From Cytophagales bacterium (lineage in GTDB: Bacteria > Bacteroidota > Bacteroidia > Cytophagales > UBA9547): DNA of 64,000 nucleotides. The notes below the pieces were generated by a model. That model was not told where the DNA came from. It saw only the letters and a list, made by a program, of their open reading frames with translations, and made no database searches. Positions 51,438 to 58,103 of this stretch are shown piece by piece. The DNA lies in NCBI GenBank assembly GCA_013297755.1, contig JAAFIH010000004.1:62001-126000 (forward strand), in the 5' to 3' direction. The position numbers and the translations under genes are program-made. The first letter of the stretch is position 1. Each line of letters begins with the position of its first letter.

Positions 51438-51883
51438 TGAATGAAAATGTAATTTTAGAAGCCCGACAGAAATTCGGGCTTCTTTTCAAAAATTTGAGAA
51501 ACAAAAAAAGACTAAGCCAAAGCCAAGTGGCTGAATTTTGTGGCGTAACTTTTCAAACTATAAACAAAATTGAGCAAGGCAAATTTCCTTACTCGGTTGA
51601 TTTGCTTATGAAATTATCCGTTGTACTTGAATTTACCATCAATTTTGAAATGAAAGAAATTGGCGATGATAGTAGATTTATTTTGCAACCAAGCCAAAGG
51701 CAAGGCTTTTGGACTTGCACTGATAAAGAAAATCAAATTGTTTGCAATTTTGAAGCTGGAAAATTTAACGATACTCAAAGTTTTAGCTTCTTAAATGATA
51801 CTCAATTTTCTGCTGGAAAAGTCGCAACAATAATGAGGGAATTTGGCGACTGGTTGGCTCAAAATCATAGCGATAAAGTTTAG
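51437..51883 (+). CDS. HTH-domain protein, accessory gene pair member 2
   Basis: The 148-residue protein has an N-terminal XRE-type helix-turn-helix (residues 14-60, L-R-N-K-K-R-L-S-Q-S-Q-V-A-E-F-C-G-V) and an unrecognised C-terminal domain of about 80 residues. It is coupled to the preceding gene by a TAATG overlap, as antitoxin-type regulators often are. It ends 25 bases before an inverted-repeat arm that resembles a cassette recombination site. The HTH is clear; the role is inferred. Confidence 0.75.
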   Translation: MNENVILEARQKFGLLFKNLRNKKRLSQSQVAEFCGVTFQTINKIEQGKFPYSVDLLMKLSVVLEFTINFEMKEIGDDSRFILQPSQRQGFWTCTDKENQIVCNFEAGKFNDTQSFSFLNDTQFSAGKVATIMREFGDWLAQNHSDKV

Positions 51884-51907
51884 GGTGGCGGTTATTGCAA
51901 TTGCCCA

Positions 51908-52088
51908 TAACGTTGAGGCGGTTGGCGCAGTGCGAATTATTAACGAAAAACTAAAATAGAATGACATTTATACCAAGGCAACAAGAAAAGCATTGCTTTG
52001 TAGCTTGCAGTGAAGATAAAGTAAATGCAGGGCTTTGCGATTGCATCAATAGAATGAGAAACGAAGCATTGCGCCAACCGCTTGTTAT
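51908..52088. repeat. Cassette-site-like inverted repeat
   Basis: GCGGTTGGCGCAGTGC (51,918-51,933) pairs with GCATTGCGCCAACCGC (52,066-52,081), 15 of 16 bases, and both arms extend outward to ATAAC and GTTAT. The arms are 132 bases apart, and the span is about 181 bases. This is long for an attC but within reported limits. No integrase gene is visible. Confidence 0.6.
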
Positions 52089-52191
52089 AAGTTCGGTTTG
52101 CACTTGCACAAAGTTTCGTGAAACTCCAATGATTAATGGTAAGCACATCTGCTCAATTTGTAACAAGCCAATTGTGCAAACTGACTTATAA
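51961..52191 (+). CDS. Doubtful small ORF across the inverted repeat
   Basis: A 76-residue frame runs from the loop of the inverted repeat through its right arm. The C-terminal part, K-H-I-C-S-I-C-N-K-P, looks like a real zinc-knuckle ending, but the central residues are dictated by the repeat arm. It may be a cassette gene or a chance frame. Kept at low confidence. Confidence 0.3.
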   Translation: MTFIPRQQEKHCFVACSEDKVNAGLCDCINRMRNEALRQPLVISSVCTCTKFRETPMINGKHICSICNKPIVQTDL

Positions 52192-52231
52192 CATAAAAAT
52201 ATACGCAAGTTATCTATTTAATACGCATTAA

Positions 52232-52672
52232 ATGAACACAAAAATAATAGTTACGGCCAAGAGTTTTGAGGGCGAATTGGAGTTTTGCTACGACTACACG
52301 AGTGGGGTGCTGGTGCGGTTTGAGTGCCGTGCCCAACTCTCGGATGTGCAAATAGACTGGTTTGGCACTAATATGCCCATGCGATACCAAGACCTGACTG
52401 CCTTTTGTGCAAAATCTAAAAACCTACACGTAAATGAAGTGGTAGAAATACCTACCTTTGAGCAGTTTTGGGATGCCTACAGTTACAAAGTAGATAAACA
52501 ACTGGCCATAAAAGCATGGGATAAACTAGGCATTGCGGATATGCACCGAGCTATGGCAGCCATAGTTAGCTACGATAACTACCTAAAACGCACTGGCATA
52601 GCCAAAATATACCCTTGTAGGTACATAAGCGATAGGAAATTTGAGAATGATTATAAGAAATTGGGGAGGTAG
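52232..52672 (+). CDS. Phage replication-type protein (DnaT/replisome-organiser-like C-terminus)
   Basis: The 146-residue protein has a poorly conserved N-terminal half and a C-terminal segment P-T-F-E-Q-F-W-D-A-Y-S-Y-K-V-D-K near residue 78 with A-I-K-A-W-D-K-L, the pattern found in phage replisome organisers and primosome components (F-W-x-x-Y-P-x-K-x-x-K-x-x-A-x-x-A-W). It probably helps load replication proteins on phage DNA. It is G-rich like the surrounding phage genes and marks the return to phage sequence after the AT-rich accessory block. Confidence 0.65.
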   Translation: MNTKIIVTAKSFEGELEFCYDYTSGVLVRFECRAQLSDVQIDWFGTNMPMRYQDLTAFCAKSKNLHVNEVVEIPTFEQFWDAYSYKVDKQLAIKAWDKLGIADMHRAMAAIVSYDNYLKRTGIAKIYPCRYISDRKFENDYKKLGR

Positions 52673-52676
52673 TTGT

Positions 52677-52714
52677 TAATGGTTAATGGTTAATTGTTAA
52701 TTGTTAATTGTTAA
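52677..52714. repeat. Heptamer tandem repeat (TTAATTG type)
   Basis: Five units of 7 bp (two TTAATGG, three TTAATTG) follow the replication-type gene stop codon. Confidence 0.85.
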
Positions 52715-52755
52715 TTTGGGAAATTAAGAGGTTTTTTTATGAAAAAGTAAAAAAG

Positions 52756-52929
52756 ATGTTGCAAATGTGGTTGAATAATAGTTTGTTTGCATCTATATTT
52801 TGTTTGTGTGGTTTGGGTGCTTACGGCTTTTATTTGGGCTATGCCACACAAGTAAGTGTAATTATAACAGGTACTTTGGCTAGCTTAGCAGGTGTTTTTT
52901 TACTAAAAAATAGAGCTTCAAAAAAATGA
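52756..52929 (+). CDS. Small two-helix membrane protein
   Basis: The 57-residue protein has two hydrophobic segments (about 7-28 and 32-50) and a short positively charged tail. An upstream TTG start is possible, but the ATG at 52,756 better fits a small membrane protein. Its stop codon overlaps the next ATG. The topology resembles small holins; however, it lies with early genes, so it could instead be a membrane moron coupled to the cysteine-rich protein that follows. Confidence 0.5.
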   Translation: MLQMWLNNSLFASIFCLCGLGAYGFYLGYATQVSVIITGTLASLAGVFLLKNRASKK

Positions 52930-53102
52930 TTAGAAAAATTTTATTAATTACTGGTTTAGTATTGGTTAGTTCGATTGGTTATGTTGTTTACAGCACAATT
53001 TCGAGTAAATGTACAGGCTCAAAAAATTGTTATGCTTGCAAAAATTGCTCAGGATGCAAGCATTGTGCGAAAGATGGGGGCACATGTGGAACTTGCAGAT
53101 AA
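52926..53102 (+). CDS. Small membrane-anchored cysteine-rich protein
   Basis: This 58-residue protein has an N-terminal hydrophobic helix (about 4-26) followed by a lysine-rich tail with eight cysteines in C-x6-C-x2-C-x2-C-x2-C-x2-C-x6-C-x2-C. The regular C-x2-C spacing suggests zinc or iron-sulphur binding, or disulphides if the tail is periplasmic. Its ATG overlaps the TGA of the preceding membrane protein gene, so they are co-translated. I recognise no family. It is followed by the promoter of the antirepressor leader. Confidence 0.6.
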   Translation: MIRKILLITGLVLVSSIGYVVYSTISSKCTGSKNCYACKNCSGCKHCAKDGGTCGTCR

Positions 53103-53116
53103 TTTTTAATCTTTTT

Positions 53117-53147
53117 TTTGCAATATTAAATTTAATCATTATGTTTG
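53117..53147 (+). promoter_or_regulatory. Promoter of the antirepressor leader
   Basis: TTTG (53,117-53,120) and TATGTTTG (53,140-53,147) are exactly 19 bases apart, the same geometry as the early promoter. Predicted start near 53,154, which gives a leader of about 206 bases before the antirepressor ATG. Confidence 0.75.
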
Positions 53148-53153
53148 CATTGT

Positions 53154-53331
53154 CAAATACTAATACTTGTGGGTACGGAAGCCCATAGAATACTATAGGG
53201 CTATTTTTATGCCCAAAAAGTAATGTTAATACTGTGAATAGCGGTGTTGCAACCCCGTTTCATAGTTGTAATGGCTATGATAAGCTCCACAAGTTGGTGT
53301 TTGACAACGGGAAGTGCAACACCGCTTTTTT
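53154..53331 (+). ncRNA. Structured leader RNA upstream of the antirepressor gene
   Basis: Two structures are visible. The first hairpin (53,180-53,202; AGCCC/GGGCT, one bulge) is followed by ATTTTT and then GCCC, which could re-pair with GGGC. The second has a perfect 12-bp stem (53,240-53,251 with 53,315-53,326), an inner CCCGTT/AACGGG stem, and a side hairpin TCATAG/CTATGA, and ends in six T. It could be an attenuating leader or a free small RNA with an intrinsic terminator. Confidence 0.65.
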
Positions 53332-53359
53332 GTTGCTCAAAATCAATGTCAAACACCAA

Positions 53360-54052
53360 ATGCTTAAAAACCAACCCAATCAAGCTGCGAATAACAGTAA
53401 CAGCCTATTTGCGAATGACTCACGAAAAGAGTTAATCCCGATTATACAAAAACAAGGAGAACAACTCATAGATGCAAGGCAATTGCATGAGTTTTTAGAA
53501 ATAAAAACTAAGTTTACACAATGGTTTCAGATTCGTGTTAAAGAATATGACTTCAAAAATGGCTTAGACTATTTCCCAAATTTCGGAAATACTGGTTTTA
53601 AACCAACCAATGAATTTAAAATTACCCTCGACATGGCAAAAGAATTAGCTATGCTTGAGCGTTCGGATAAAGGCAGGCAGATACGCCAGTATTTTATTGC
53701 ATGTGAAAAAAAGCTACGTGAGGTTGCCAAAATAGATGTGCCACTCGTAACCAAAATGCTTAAAGAAATTGACAAAAGCATAAAGCCAATACGCATAAAC
53801 AACCGCAAAGTATATGAATACCGAAAAGTGCAAGATTGGCTCGGTTTTAGCACCAAAAGTAGCATAGGGCACGTTCGCAAAAGCTACGAAAGCCAGTTGG
53901 TAATATTCGACAAAAAAGCCTATATCAGCGAGCGATATGTAGAGGTAATGATAAGCCGTGCGAATACCCGAAATTTGGAGGTAGTAGCCAAAGCATCGCC
54001 AGCAGTATTACAAATTAGTTTTTCTAACCCTTTAAACTTCTCTAACCCATGA
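53360..54052 (+). CDS. AntA/AntB-type phage antirepressor
   Basis: The 230-residue protein has an AntA/AntB domain at about 25-115 (L-I-D-A-R-Q-L-H-E-F-L-E-I-K-T-K-F-T-Q-W and the E-F-K-I-T-L-D-M-A-K-E-L-A-M-L-E-R segment), then a second DNA-binding-like region near 150-195 (V-Y-E-Y-R-K-V-Q-D-W-L-G-F). Antirepressors of this type inactivate the repressor and promote lytic growth. The ATG at 53,360 is chosen; an upstream GTG would place the structured leader inside the frame. It is preceded by that leader and overlaps the next gene by four bases. Confidence 0.82.
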   Translation: MLKNQPNQAANNSNSLFANDSRKELIPIIQKQGEQLIDARQLHEFLEIKTKFTQWFQIRVKEYDFKNGLDYFPNFGNTGFKPTNEFKITLDMAKELAMLERSDKGRQIRQYFIACEKKLREVAKIDVPLVTKMLKEIDKSIKPIRINNRKVYEYRKVQDWLGFSTKSSIGHVRKSYESQLVIFDKKAYISERYVEVMISRANTRNLEVVAKASPAVLQISFSNPLNFSNP

Positions 54053-54270
54053 TAACTACCCACGAAAACCGAGTAAAGGCTATTATAGATATGGATAGTG
54101 CCACCTATATAGCCACCCAGCGCGCCTTGGGCGATGCCATACGCTACCAAAGTGGTATGCGTGGCGACTTGCCCGAATATATGGTAGAAGCCAATAGCTA
54201 CTTGCTAGAATTGAGCCAGCAGCTGCTGCCCAGCGAGGCACAGGTAGAGGCGATGATGAAAGCCCCCTAA
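54049..54270 (+). CDS. Small phage protein coupled to the antirepressor
   Basis: The 73-residue helical, acidic protein starts at an ATGA overlap with the antirepressor stop codon. No family is recognised. The last three residues (K-A-P) and the stop codon come from a degenerate type A palindromic element. A strong terminator follows 36 bases downstream, so this is probably the last gene of that transcript. Confidence 0.55.
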   Translation: MITTHENRVKAIIDMDSATYIATQRALGDAIRYQSGMRGDLPEYMVEANSYLLELSQQLLPSEAQVEAMMKAP

Positions 54271-54297
54271 CACCCTAAGTGAGAACTGCTGGCGCAC
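54258..54297. repeat. Degenerate type A palindromic element
   Basis: AGCCCCCTAACACCCTAAG then CTGCTGGCGCA; the palindrome arm is mutated but the tail is intact. It forms the 3' end of the small gene. Confidence 0.8.
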
Positions 54298-54305
54298 GTT
54301 ATTAA

Positions 54306-54341
54306 AGATGCTATCGCTTTGAGCGATGGCATCTTTTTTTT
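54306..54341 (+). terminator. Rho-independent terminator of the early/antirepressor transcript
   Basis: Arms AGATGCTATCGCT and AGCGATGGCATCT (13 bp, one G-T pair) around a three-base loop, followed by eight T. Confidence 0.92.
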
Positions 54342-54436
54342 GCCCAACCTACCAACCTACCAACCTTTCAATCTTTCAATAAAAAGTTATATACATTGCG
54401 AAATTGGTAATGAAAATGGGTTATATTTGCGAAGTT

Positions 54437-54472
54437 GATAATTAACCATTAATCATTAACCATTAACCATTA
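54437..54472. repeat. Heptamer tandem repeat (TTAACCA type)
   Basis: Four to five 7-bp units (TTAACCA/TTAATCA) immediately before the start of the 70-residue gene. An 8-bp-period array (ACCTACCA type) lies just upstream at 54,346-54,378. Confidence 0.85.
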
Positions 54473-54477
54473 AATAC

Positions 54478-54690
54478 ATGTCTCCTCAGGCTCTCAACAA
54501 AGTACATCGTGATTTGGCGTTTAAGGCTCGGTTTGATTATTTGTATAATACCGAACGCAAGCGTGTAGACGATGTATGGGCTTGCCTCAGCCAAGAGTAT
54601 CATGTATCGGTGGTTACGCTACAGCGCAGGTTGCGCCAGTTAGACGAGCGGTTGAGTAGTAGCAAAACCAACCAAATGAGCCTTTTTTAA
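54478..54690 (+). CDS. Small basic phage protein, possible DNA-binding
   Basis: The 70-residue protein has a likely helix-turn-helix at its centre (V-W-A-C-L-S-Q-E-Y-H-V-S-V-V-T-L-Q-R-R-L-R). It stands alone between the early terminator and the convergent late operon, with a heptamer leader. The position suits a Mor/C-like activator of late transcription, but it is shorter than those and the resemblance is only in the HTH. Call is tentative. Confidence 0.5.
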   Translation: MSPQALNKVHRDLAFKARFDYLYNTERKRVDDVWACLSQEYHVSVVTLQRRLRQLDERLSSSKTNQMSLF

Positions 54691-54749
54691 TTTTAATTCA
54701 GAACATATCTTATTTTTTTTCGTAAAAGGTATCATCTCCATTTATATAA

Positions 54750-54887
54750 ATGAAACTATTTTTGTTTTTATTATTTTTAGCCCTAACGCTTATTTATTAC
54801 TTTGATGGCCAGTATCCAGCCATGAGTATCCTTTTTTTGGGGCTTACGGTGTGGCGAGGTGCTAGATTGGTAGCACCTAATCAATAG
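54750..54887 (+). CDS. Very small membrane protein at the early-late junction
   Basis: The 45-residue protein has a hydrophobic first half (F-L-F-L-L-F-L-A-L-T-L-I-Y-Y) and a second hydrophobic stretch (M-S-I-L-F-L-G-L-T-V-W). Its last 11 bases overlap the end of the leftward tail-terminator-like gene. It may be a small membrane moron or holin; no family is recognised, and it is shorter than usual gene-calling limits. Confidence 0.4.
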   Translation: MKLFLFLLFLALTLIYYFDGQYPAMSILFLGLTVWRGARLVAPNQ

Positions 54888-55482
54888 AATAATCGCCAAT
54901 AGGTGGAGCGTTGGGTTTTCGTTTTTGGATTAAACGGGCATTGAAATCGCTATTGAGTGTAGCATCTAGCATATCTATGCCATGATTGCCTGCCGATAGT
55001 GCATAATCTTTGAGTCTGTGGGTGCTGTTGTCGTCTATATTGGTTTGGTATTCCAAAATATAAGTATATAAGTTGGATGGGTTGGTTTCAGATACTAGCC
55101 TTGTACGGACAAATTTGCCACTATATTGAGGTATATCGAAGCCTTGCATGGTGGTATGGAGCATGTCTACGGTGTCGAGAATTTTGAGTGCTAGGGCTTT
55201 GTCGATGCTATTATCTGCCGTGTCGGCATAGCACTCTTGCACTAGGTGTAGGCGAATATTGAGATTAGCTTTTTGAGTGTTTTGCCCTTGGTTGGCAAAG
55301 TCAAAATCCATTTCTACAAACACGGCAGGGATTGCAAAAGGATGTTCTTCTTGCATATCGGCTTGCTGGTATTGGCTAAAATAAAGGTCGAAATGAGCCA
55401 CAGGCACTAGATCAGCATCTGTAAAATCAGATGCTTTTGATTTGATTTGTGCCACAATGGCAGTGTAGATTTGTTTGAGCAT
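54877..55482 (-). CDS. Phage tail-terminator/gp37-like protein
   Basis: The 201-residue protein begins M-L-K-Q-I-Y-T-A-I-V-A-Q-I, a pattern of phage head-tail completion or tail-terminator proteins (Mu gp37-like), with a core of beta strands (F-V-E-M-D-F-D-F, I-R-L-H-L-V-Q-E). It is last in the leftward late operon within the window, downstream of the gpG-like gene. Function is inferred from layout and neighbours; no strong motif is present. Confidence 0.5.
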   Translation of the reverse strand: MLKQIYTAIVAQIKSKASDFTDADLVPVAHFDLYFSQYQQADMQEEHPFAIPAVFVEMDFDFANQGQNTQKANLNIRLHLVQECYADTADNSIDKALALKILDTVDMLHTTMQGFDIPQYSGKFVRTRLVSETNPSNLYTYILEYQTNIDDNSTHRLKDYALSAGNHGIDMLDATLNSDFNARLIQKRKPNAPPIGDYSID

Positions 55483-55490
55483 AGAATTAA

Positions 55491-55531
55491 GAACCCCACC
55501 CTAAATCCCTCCCCATAAAAGGGAGGGACTT
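55491..55531. repeat. Type B palindromic element at a late-gene junction
   Basis: CCCCACCCTAAATCCCTCCC with its GGGAGGG arm, filling the gap between the tail-terminator-like and gpG-like genes. The orientation is the same as in the early region, therefore antisense to the late genes. Confidence 0.9.
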
Positions 55532-55552
55532 GATTAAGGATTTTTTTTAAAG

Positions 55553-56056
55553 TTACATGATAGATAATATTTCTTTTTCAATCATTTTTAAGATTTGGTT
55601 TTCGAGTTGGGTAGATTCTCCCATAAATTGTCGTTTTGGCATGGTAAAACTTCGTTCTTTCATGGTTACTTTTTGGGAGAATTTGGCGTTTTTTTCTTTA
55701 GAAAATCGTGTTTTGCCTTTTTTTGTGGCAAAGTTTAGCACTTGGCTACGCTCGGGTATTTTTACCTGACCGCCTTCGTTGTGTATTTGAGCATATTTGA
55801 CATCGGAGCCTACCCAAATGGATAATCCACTTTGGCGAGTTACTCTGATAGATTTGCGTAACAAGCCCGATTTTATGAGTATGCCACGAGTTTTGGCGGC
55901 AGTGTCTTTTTTGGCAAATGTACGCTTGGGCTTTGCCCAAGGCTCTAGAGAGCGGTTAATAAAGCCACCATTGCGAAACGATTTGGCAAAATGATTGACA
56001 GCCATAGTGCCAGCTGAGCGTACTATTCGGTCGAATGTGGTTGATAGTTTTGTCAT
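55553..56056 (-). CDS. Phage virion morphogenesis protein, Mu gpG-like
   Basis: The 167-residue protein matches the phage_tail_S/Mu gpG group: N-H-F-A-K-S-F-R-N-G-G-F near residue 20, G-I-L-I-K-S-G-L-L-R-K-S-I near 62, S-D-V-K-Y-A-Q-I-H-N-E-G-G near 88. Such proteins take part in tail completion or head-tail joining. I took the ATG at 56,056 rather than a GTG four codons earlier, which lies in the palindromic element. It follows the tape measure gene in transcription order. Confidence 0.75.
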   Translation of the reverse strand: MTKLSTTFDRIVRSAGTMAVNHFAKSFRNGGFINRSLEPWAKPKRTFAKKDTAAKTRGILIKSGLLRKSIRVTRQSGLSIWVGSDVKYAQIHNEGGQVKIPERSQVLNFATKKGKTRFSKEKNAKFSQKVTMKERSFTMPKRQFMGESTQLENQILKMIEKEILSIM

Positions 56057-56065
56057 AAGAATTTG

Positions 56066-56179
56066 CACCCCACCCTAAATCCCTCCCCATAAAAGGGAGG
56101 GACTTGAATAAGGATTTTTTTAAGTTAATTATTAAATTGTGCGTAAGCCTAAGCCCCCTTCGGGGGTTTGGGGGCTTTT
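56066..56179. repeat. Palindromic elements between tape measure and gpG-like genes
   Basis: A type B element (56,066-56,105) and an inverted type A element (56,151-56,179) flank a short AT-rich segment; the second touches the tape measure stop codon. Confidence 0.9.
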
Positions 56180-57944
56180 ATATTGCTGTTTCTACGTTTC
56201 GGATGGTTCTTAGTATTTCTTCTTCTAGAATACGAGTTACTTCTTTTATTAGATCAGGTAGGCTTTTTTCGGACATGACTTTGTCTATACGTATGCTCAC
56301 GAGTTCTTTGTTATTGTTAATGGTGATGTTTTTTTGAGATTTGGAATCGCCAGCTATGCTATCGGCACGGTCGGAAAGGGACTTAGACTTTTTGCCTTTA
56401 TCTTTGTCTTTACCTACTTTAATTTTTGAAACATCTCCTGGGTCTATACCTTGGGTAAATGATTGTGGAGTAATAAGGTCTTTTGATTTGTTTTTGAACA
56501 AATCTATGCCATTTCCTATGCCATCTTCAAAACCTTTGACTATTCCTTTGCCAATTTCAGCGGCTTTACCTCCAAACATACCTTTGAGTGCCAAACCTAG
56601 TTTGCCCATTGCTCCTTTTATCATGTCTAAATCGCCCGAAAGTATGCCAATTACTAAATCGGCTACACCGCCTATGGTATTTTTGGCTATATCCACGATT
56701 GCCAAAAAGGCGGCTTTAAATCCCTCTACCAAGCCCCCTATAAGTTTATTAACCCACGTAACTTTCATTACCATATTGATAATATTGGCAATGATATTGA
56801 CTATTTCAGCCCCAAATTCCATTATTTTTGAAATAAAAGGCATCATAAATACTAGTGCAGAGCCTATGGTATTTAGTACTTTTTCGGCAATTGAGCCATT
56901 GCCACCTATTCCACCTAAACTTTCAGAAAGTTTGGCAAAAGCATCACGCACGGGGTTTAGTGCTACATTTATTTTATCAAAAATAGGTTTCAAAGCACCT
57001 ACTTTGGCTAATATTTCGCCAAAAAGCGTAATAGCACCGTTGAGAAAAGGCTGTAAGTTTTGAAATAATTTTATACCCATATTATTGATTTGCGACACCA
57101 AAGTAGACCATTGCCCTGCGGTGGATTTGCTTTGGGCATCCATCATATTGAAAAATAAACCTCCCTCAGTAGTTACATTTTGGAACGCTTTTTCAATTAA
57201 TTTAACATCTAATCCGTCTTCAGCTAGTTTTCGCACTTCGCCTACGCTTTTACCCATAATTTGAGAAAGCTGTTGAAAAATAGGAATACCAGCCTCCGCC
57301 ATTTGGTTGAGCGAATCGTTTTGGGCAAAGCCTGCAGATTTCATTTTACCATACATTACTGCAAGTTCGTTAAAATCTTTGCCCGTACCAGCCGAAATAT
57401 CGCCTAGTGTTTTCATGGTTGGCATCAAATTTTTAGCATCTACACCTAATCCCAAAAGTGCCTTACCAGCCCCAATTACCTGTGGAGTGTCAAATGGCGA
57501 TACATCGGCAAAGTCTTGGAGTTCTTTTATCTTTGATTTTGCAGCATCTGCCGAACCCAAAAAAGTGGTAAAGGCGATATTTGCCTGTTCCATATCTGAG
57601 CCTGCCTTGAATACACTACCCGCCACACCCATAACGCCTTGAGCTACCTGTACGCCAATTTGCAAAAGGTTTAAGTTTTTTAGGAAATTTACCTTTGATG
57701 TTAGCCTAGAAATGCCATCTTCGCCTGATACATTGGCTTTGACATTGACAGTTTTAGTGCCAACTACAGCAGTTATTTTTTCTTTTACTTGCGTAAGTTG
57801 CTTTACCACATCAACGCCACCTTTTAGTTTAGAATTGATGTTTACCCCTTTTTTCAAATCATCTTTGATTTTTTGGATGTTTTTGAGCGGAGCGGTGAGC
57901 TTGTCTTTGAGTTTTAAGAGAAATTCTATGCCTGATTGTTTCAT
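56178..57944 (-). CDS. Tail tape measure protein
   Basis: The 588-residue protein shows typical tape measure features: basic helical N-terminus, then T-F-L-G-S-A-D-A-A-K-S-K-I-K-E-L-Q-D-F-A near 135 and Q-M-A-E-A-G-I-P-I-F-Q-Q-L-S near 210 (conserved TMP N-terminal domain), and several hydrophobic stretches in the second half (about 370-450). It sets tail length and is used in DNA ejection. At 588 residues it predicts a short or moderate tail. It lies between the MuF and gpG-like genes, not downstream of tail genes as in Mu. Confidence 0.85.
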   Translation of the reverse strand: MKQSGIEFLLKLKDKLTAPLKNIQKIKDDLKKGVNINSKLKGGVDVVKQLTQVKEKITAVVGTKTVNVKANVSGEDGISRLTSKVNFLKNLNLLQIGVQVAQGVMGVAGSVFKAGSDMEQANIAFTTFLGSADAAKSKIKELQDFADVSPFDTPQVIGAGKALLGLGVDAKNLMPTMKTLGDISAGTGKDFNELAVMYGKMKSAGFAQNDSLNQMAEAGIPIFQQLSQIMGKSVGEVRKLAEDGLDVKLIEKAFQNVTTEGGLFFNMMDAQSKSTAGQWSTLVSQINNMGIKLFQNLQPFLNGAITLFGEILAKVGALKPIFDKINVALNPVRDAFAKLSESLGGIGGNGSIAEKVLNTIGSALVFMMPFISKIMEFGAEIVNIIANIINMVMKVTWVNKLIGGLVEGFKAAFLAIVDIAKNTIGGVADLVIGILSGDLDMIKGAMGKLGLALKGMFGGKAAEIGKGIVKGFEDGIGNGIDLFKNKSKDLITPQSFTQGIDPGDVSKIKVGKDKDKGKKSKSLSDRADSIAGDSKSQKNITINNNKELVSIRIDKVMSEKSLPDLIKEVTRILEEEILRTIRNVETAI

Positions 57945-57950
57945 ATTTTA

Positions 57951-57977
57951 GCCCCTAAATCCCCGAAAGGGACTTTT
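57951..57977. repeat. Type A palindromic element before the tape measure gene
   Basis: AGCCCCTAAATCCCCGAAAG, in the leader between the MuF and tape measure genes. Confidence 0.8.
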
Positions 57978-58023
57978 ATAAGGAATTTTTTTAAGATTAT
58001 TAAACAAGTATTAAATAAGTTCG

Positions 58024-58031
58024 TATATTTG
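58024..58031 (+). promoter_or_regulatory. Candidate -7 box reading right, antisense to the late operon
   Basis: TATATTTG matches TAnnTTTG exactly, but there is no TTTG 19 bases upstream. A transcript from here would start near 58,038 and run through the hairpin at 58,051-58,103. Confidence 0.35.
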
Positions 58032-58050
58032 TGATATCGAAAGATAAAAT

Positions 58051-58103
58051 AAACCTATATAGTACTGGCACAGGATAGCTGTAGTCAAAGGCTTTATAGG
58101 TTT
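58051..58103. terminator. Large-loop hairpin after the MuF gene (terminator or small RNA)
   Basis: AAACCTATA (58,051-58,059) pairs perfectly with TATAGGTTT (58,095-58,103). The 35-base loop contains a smaller ACAG/CTGT hairpin and TACTGGCACAGGATAGCTG. T-rich sequence follows on both strands, so it could end the leftward MuF transcript or a rightward RNA. Confidence 0.5.

Noticed and set aside
53234-53359. 42-codon upstream extension of the antirepressor
   Set aside because: The GTG-initiated stretch spans the structured leader with its 12-bp stem; the downstream ATG fits the AntA/B family start.
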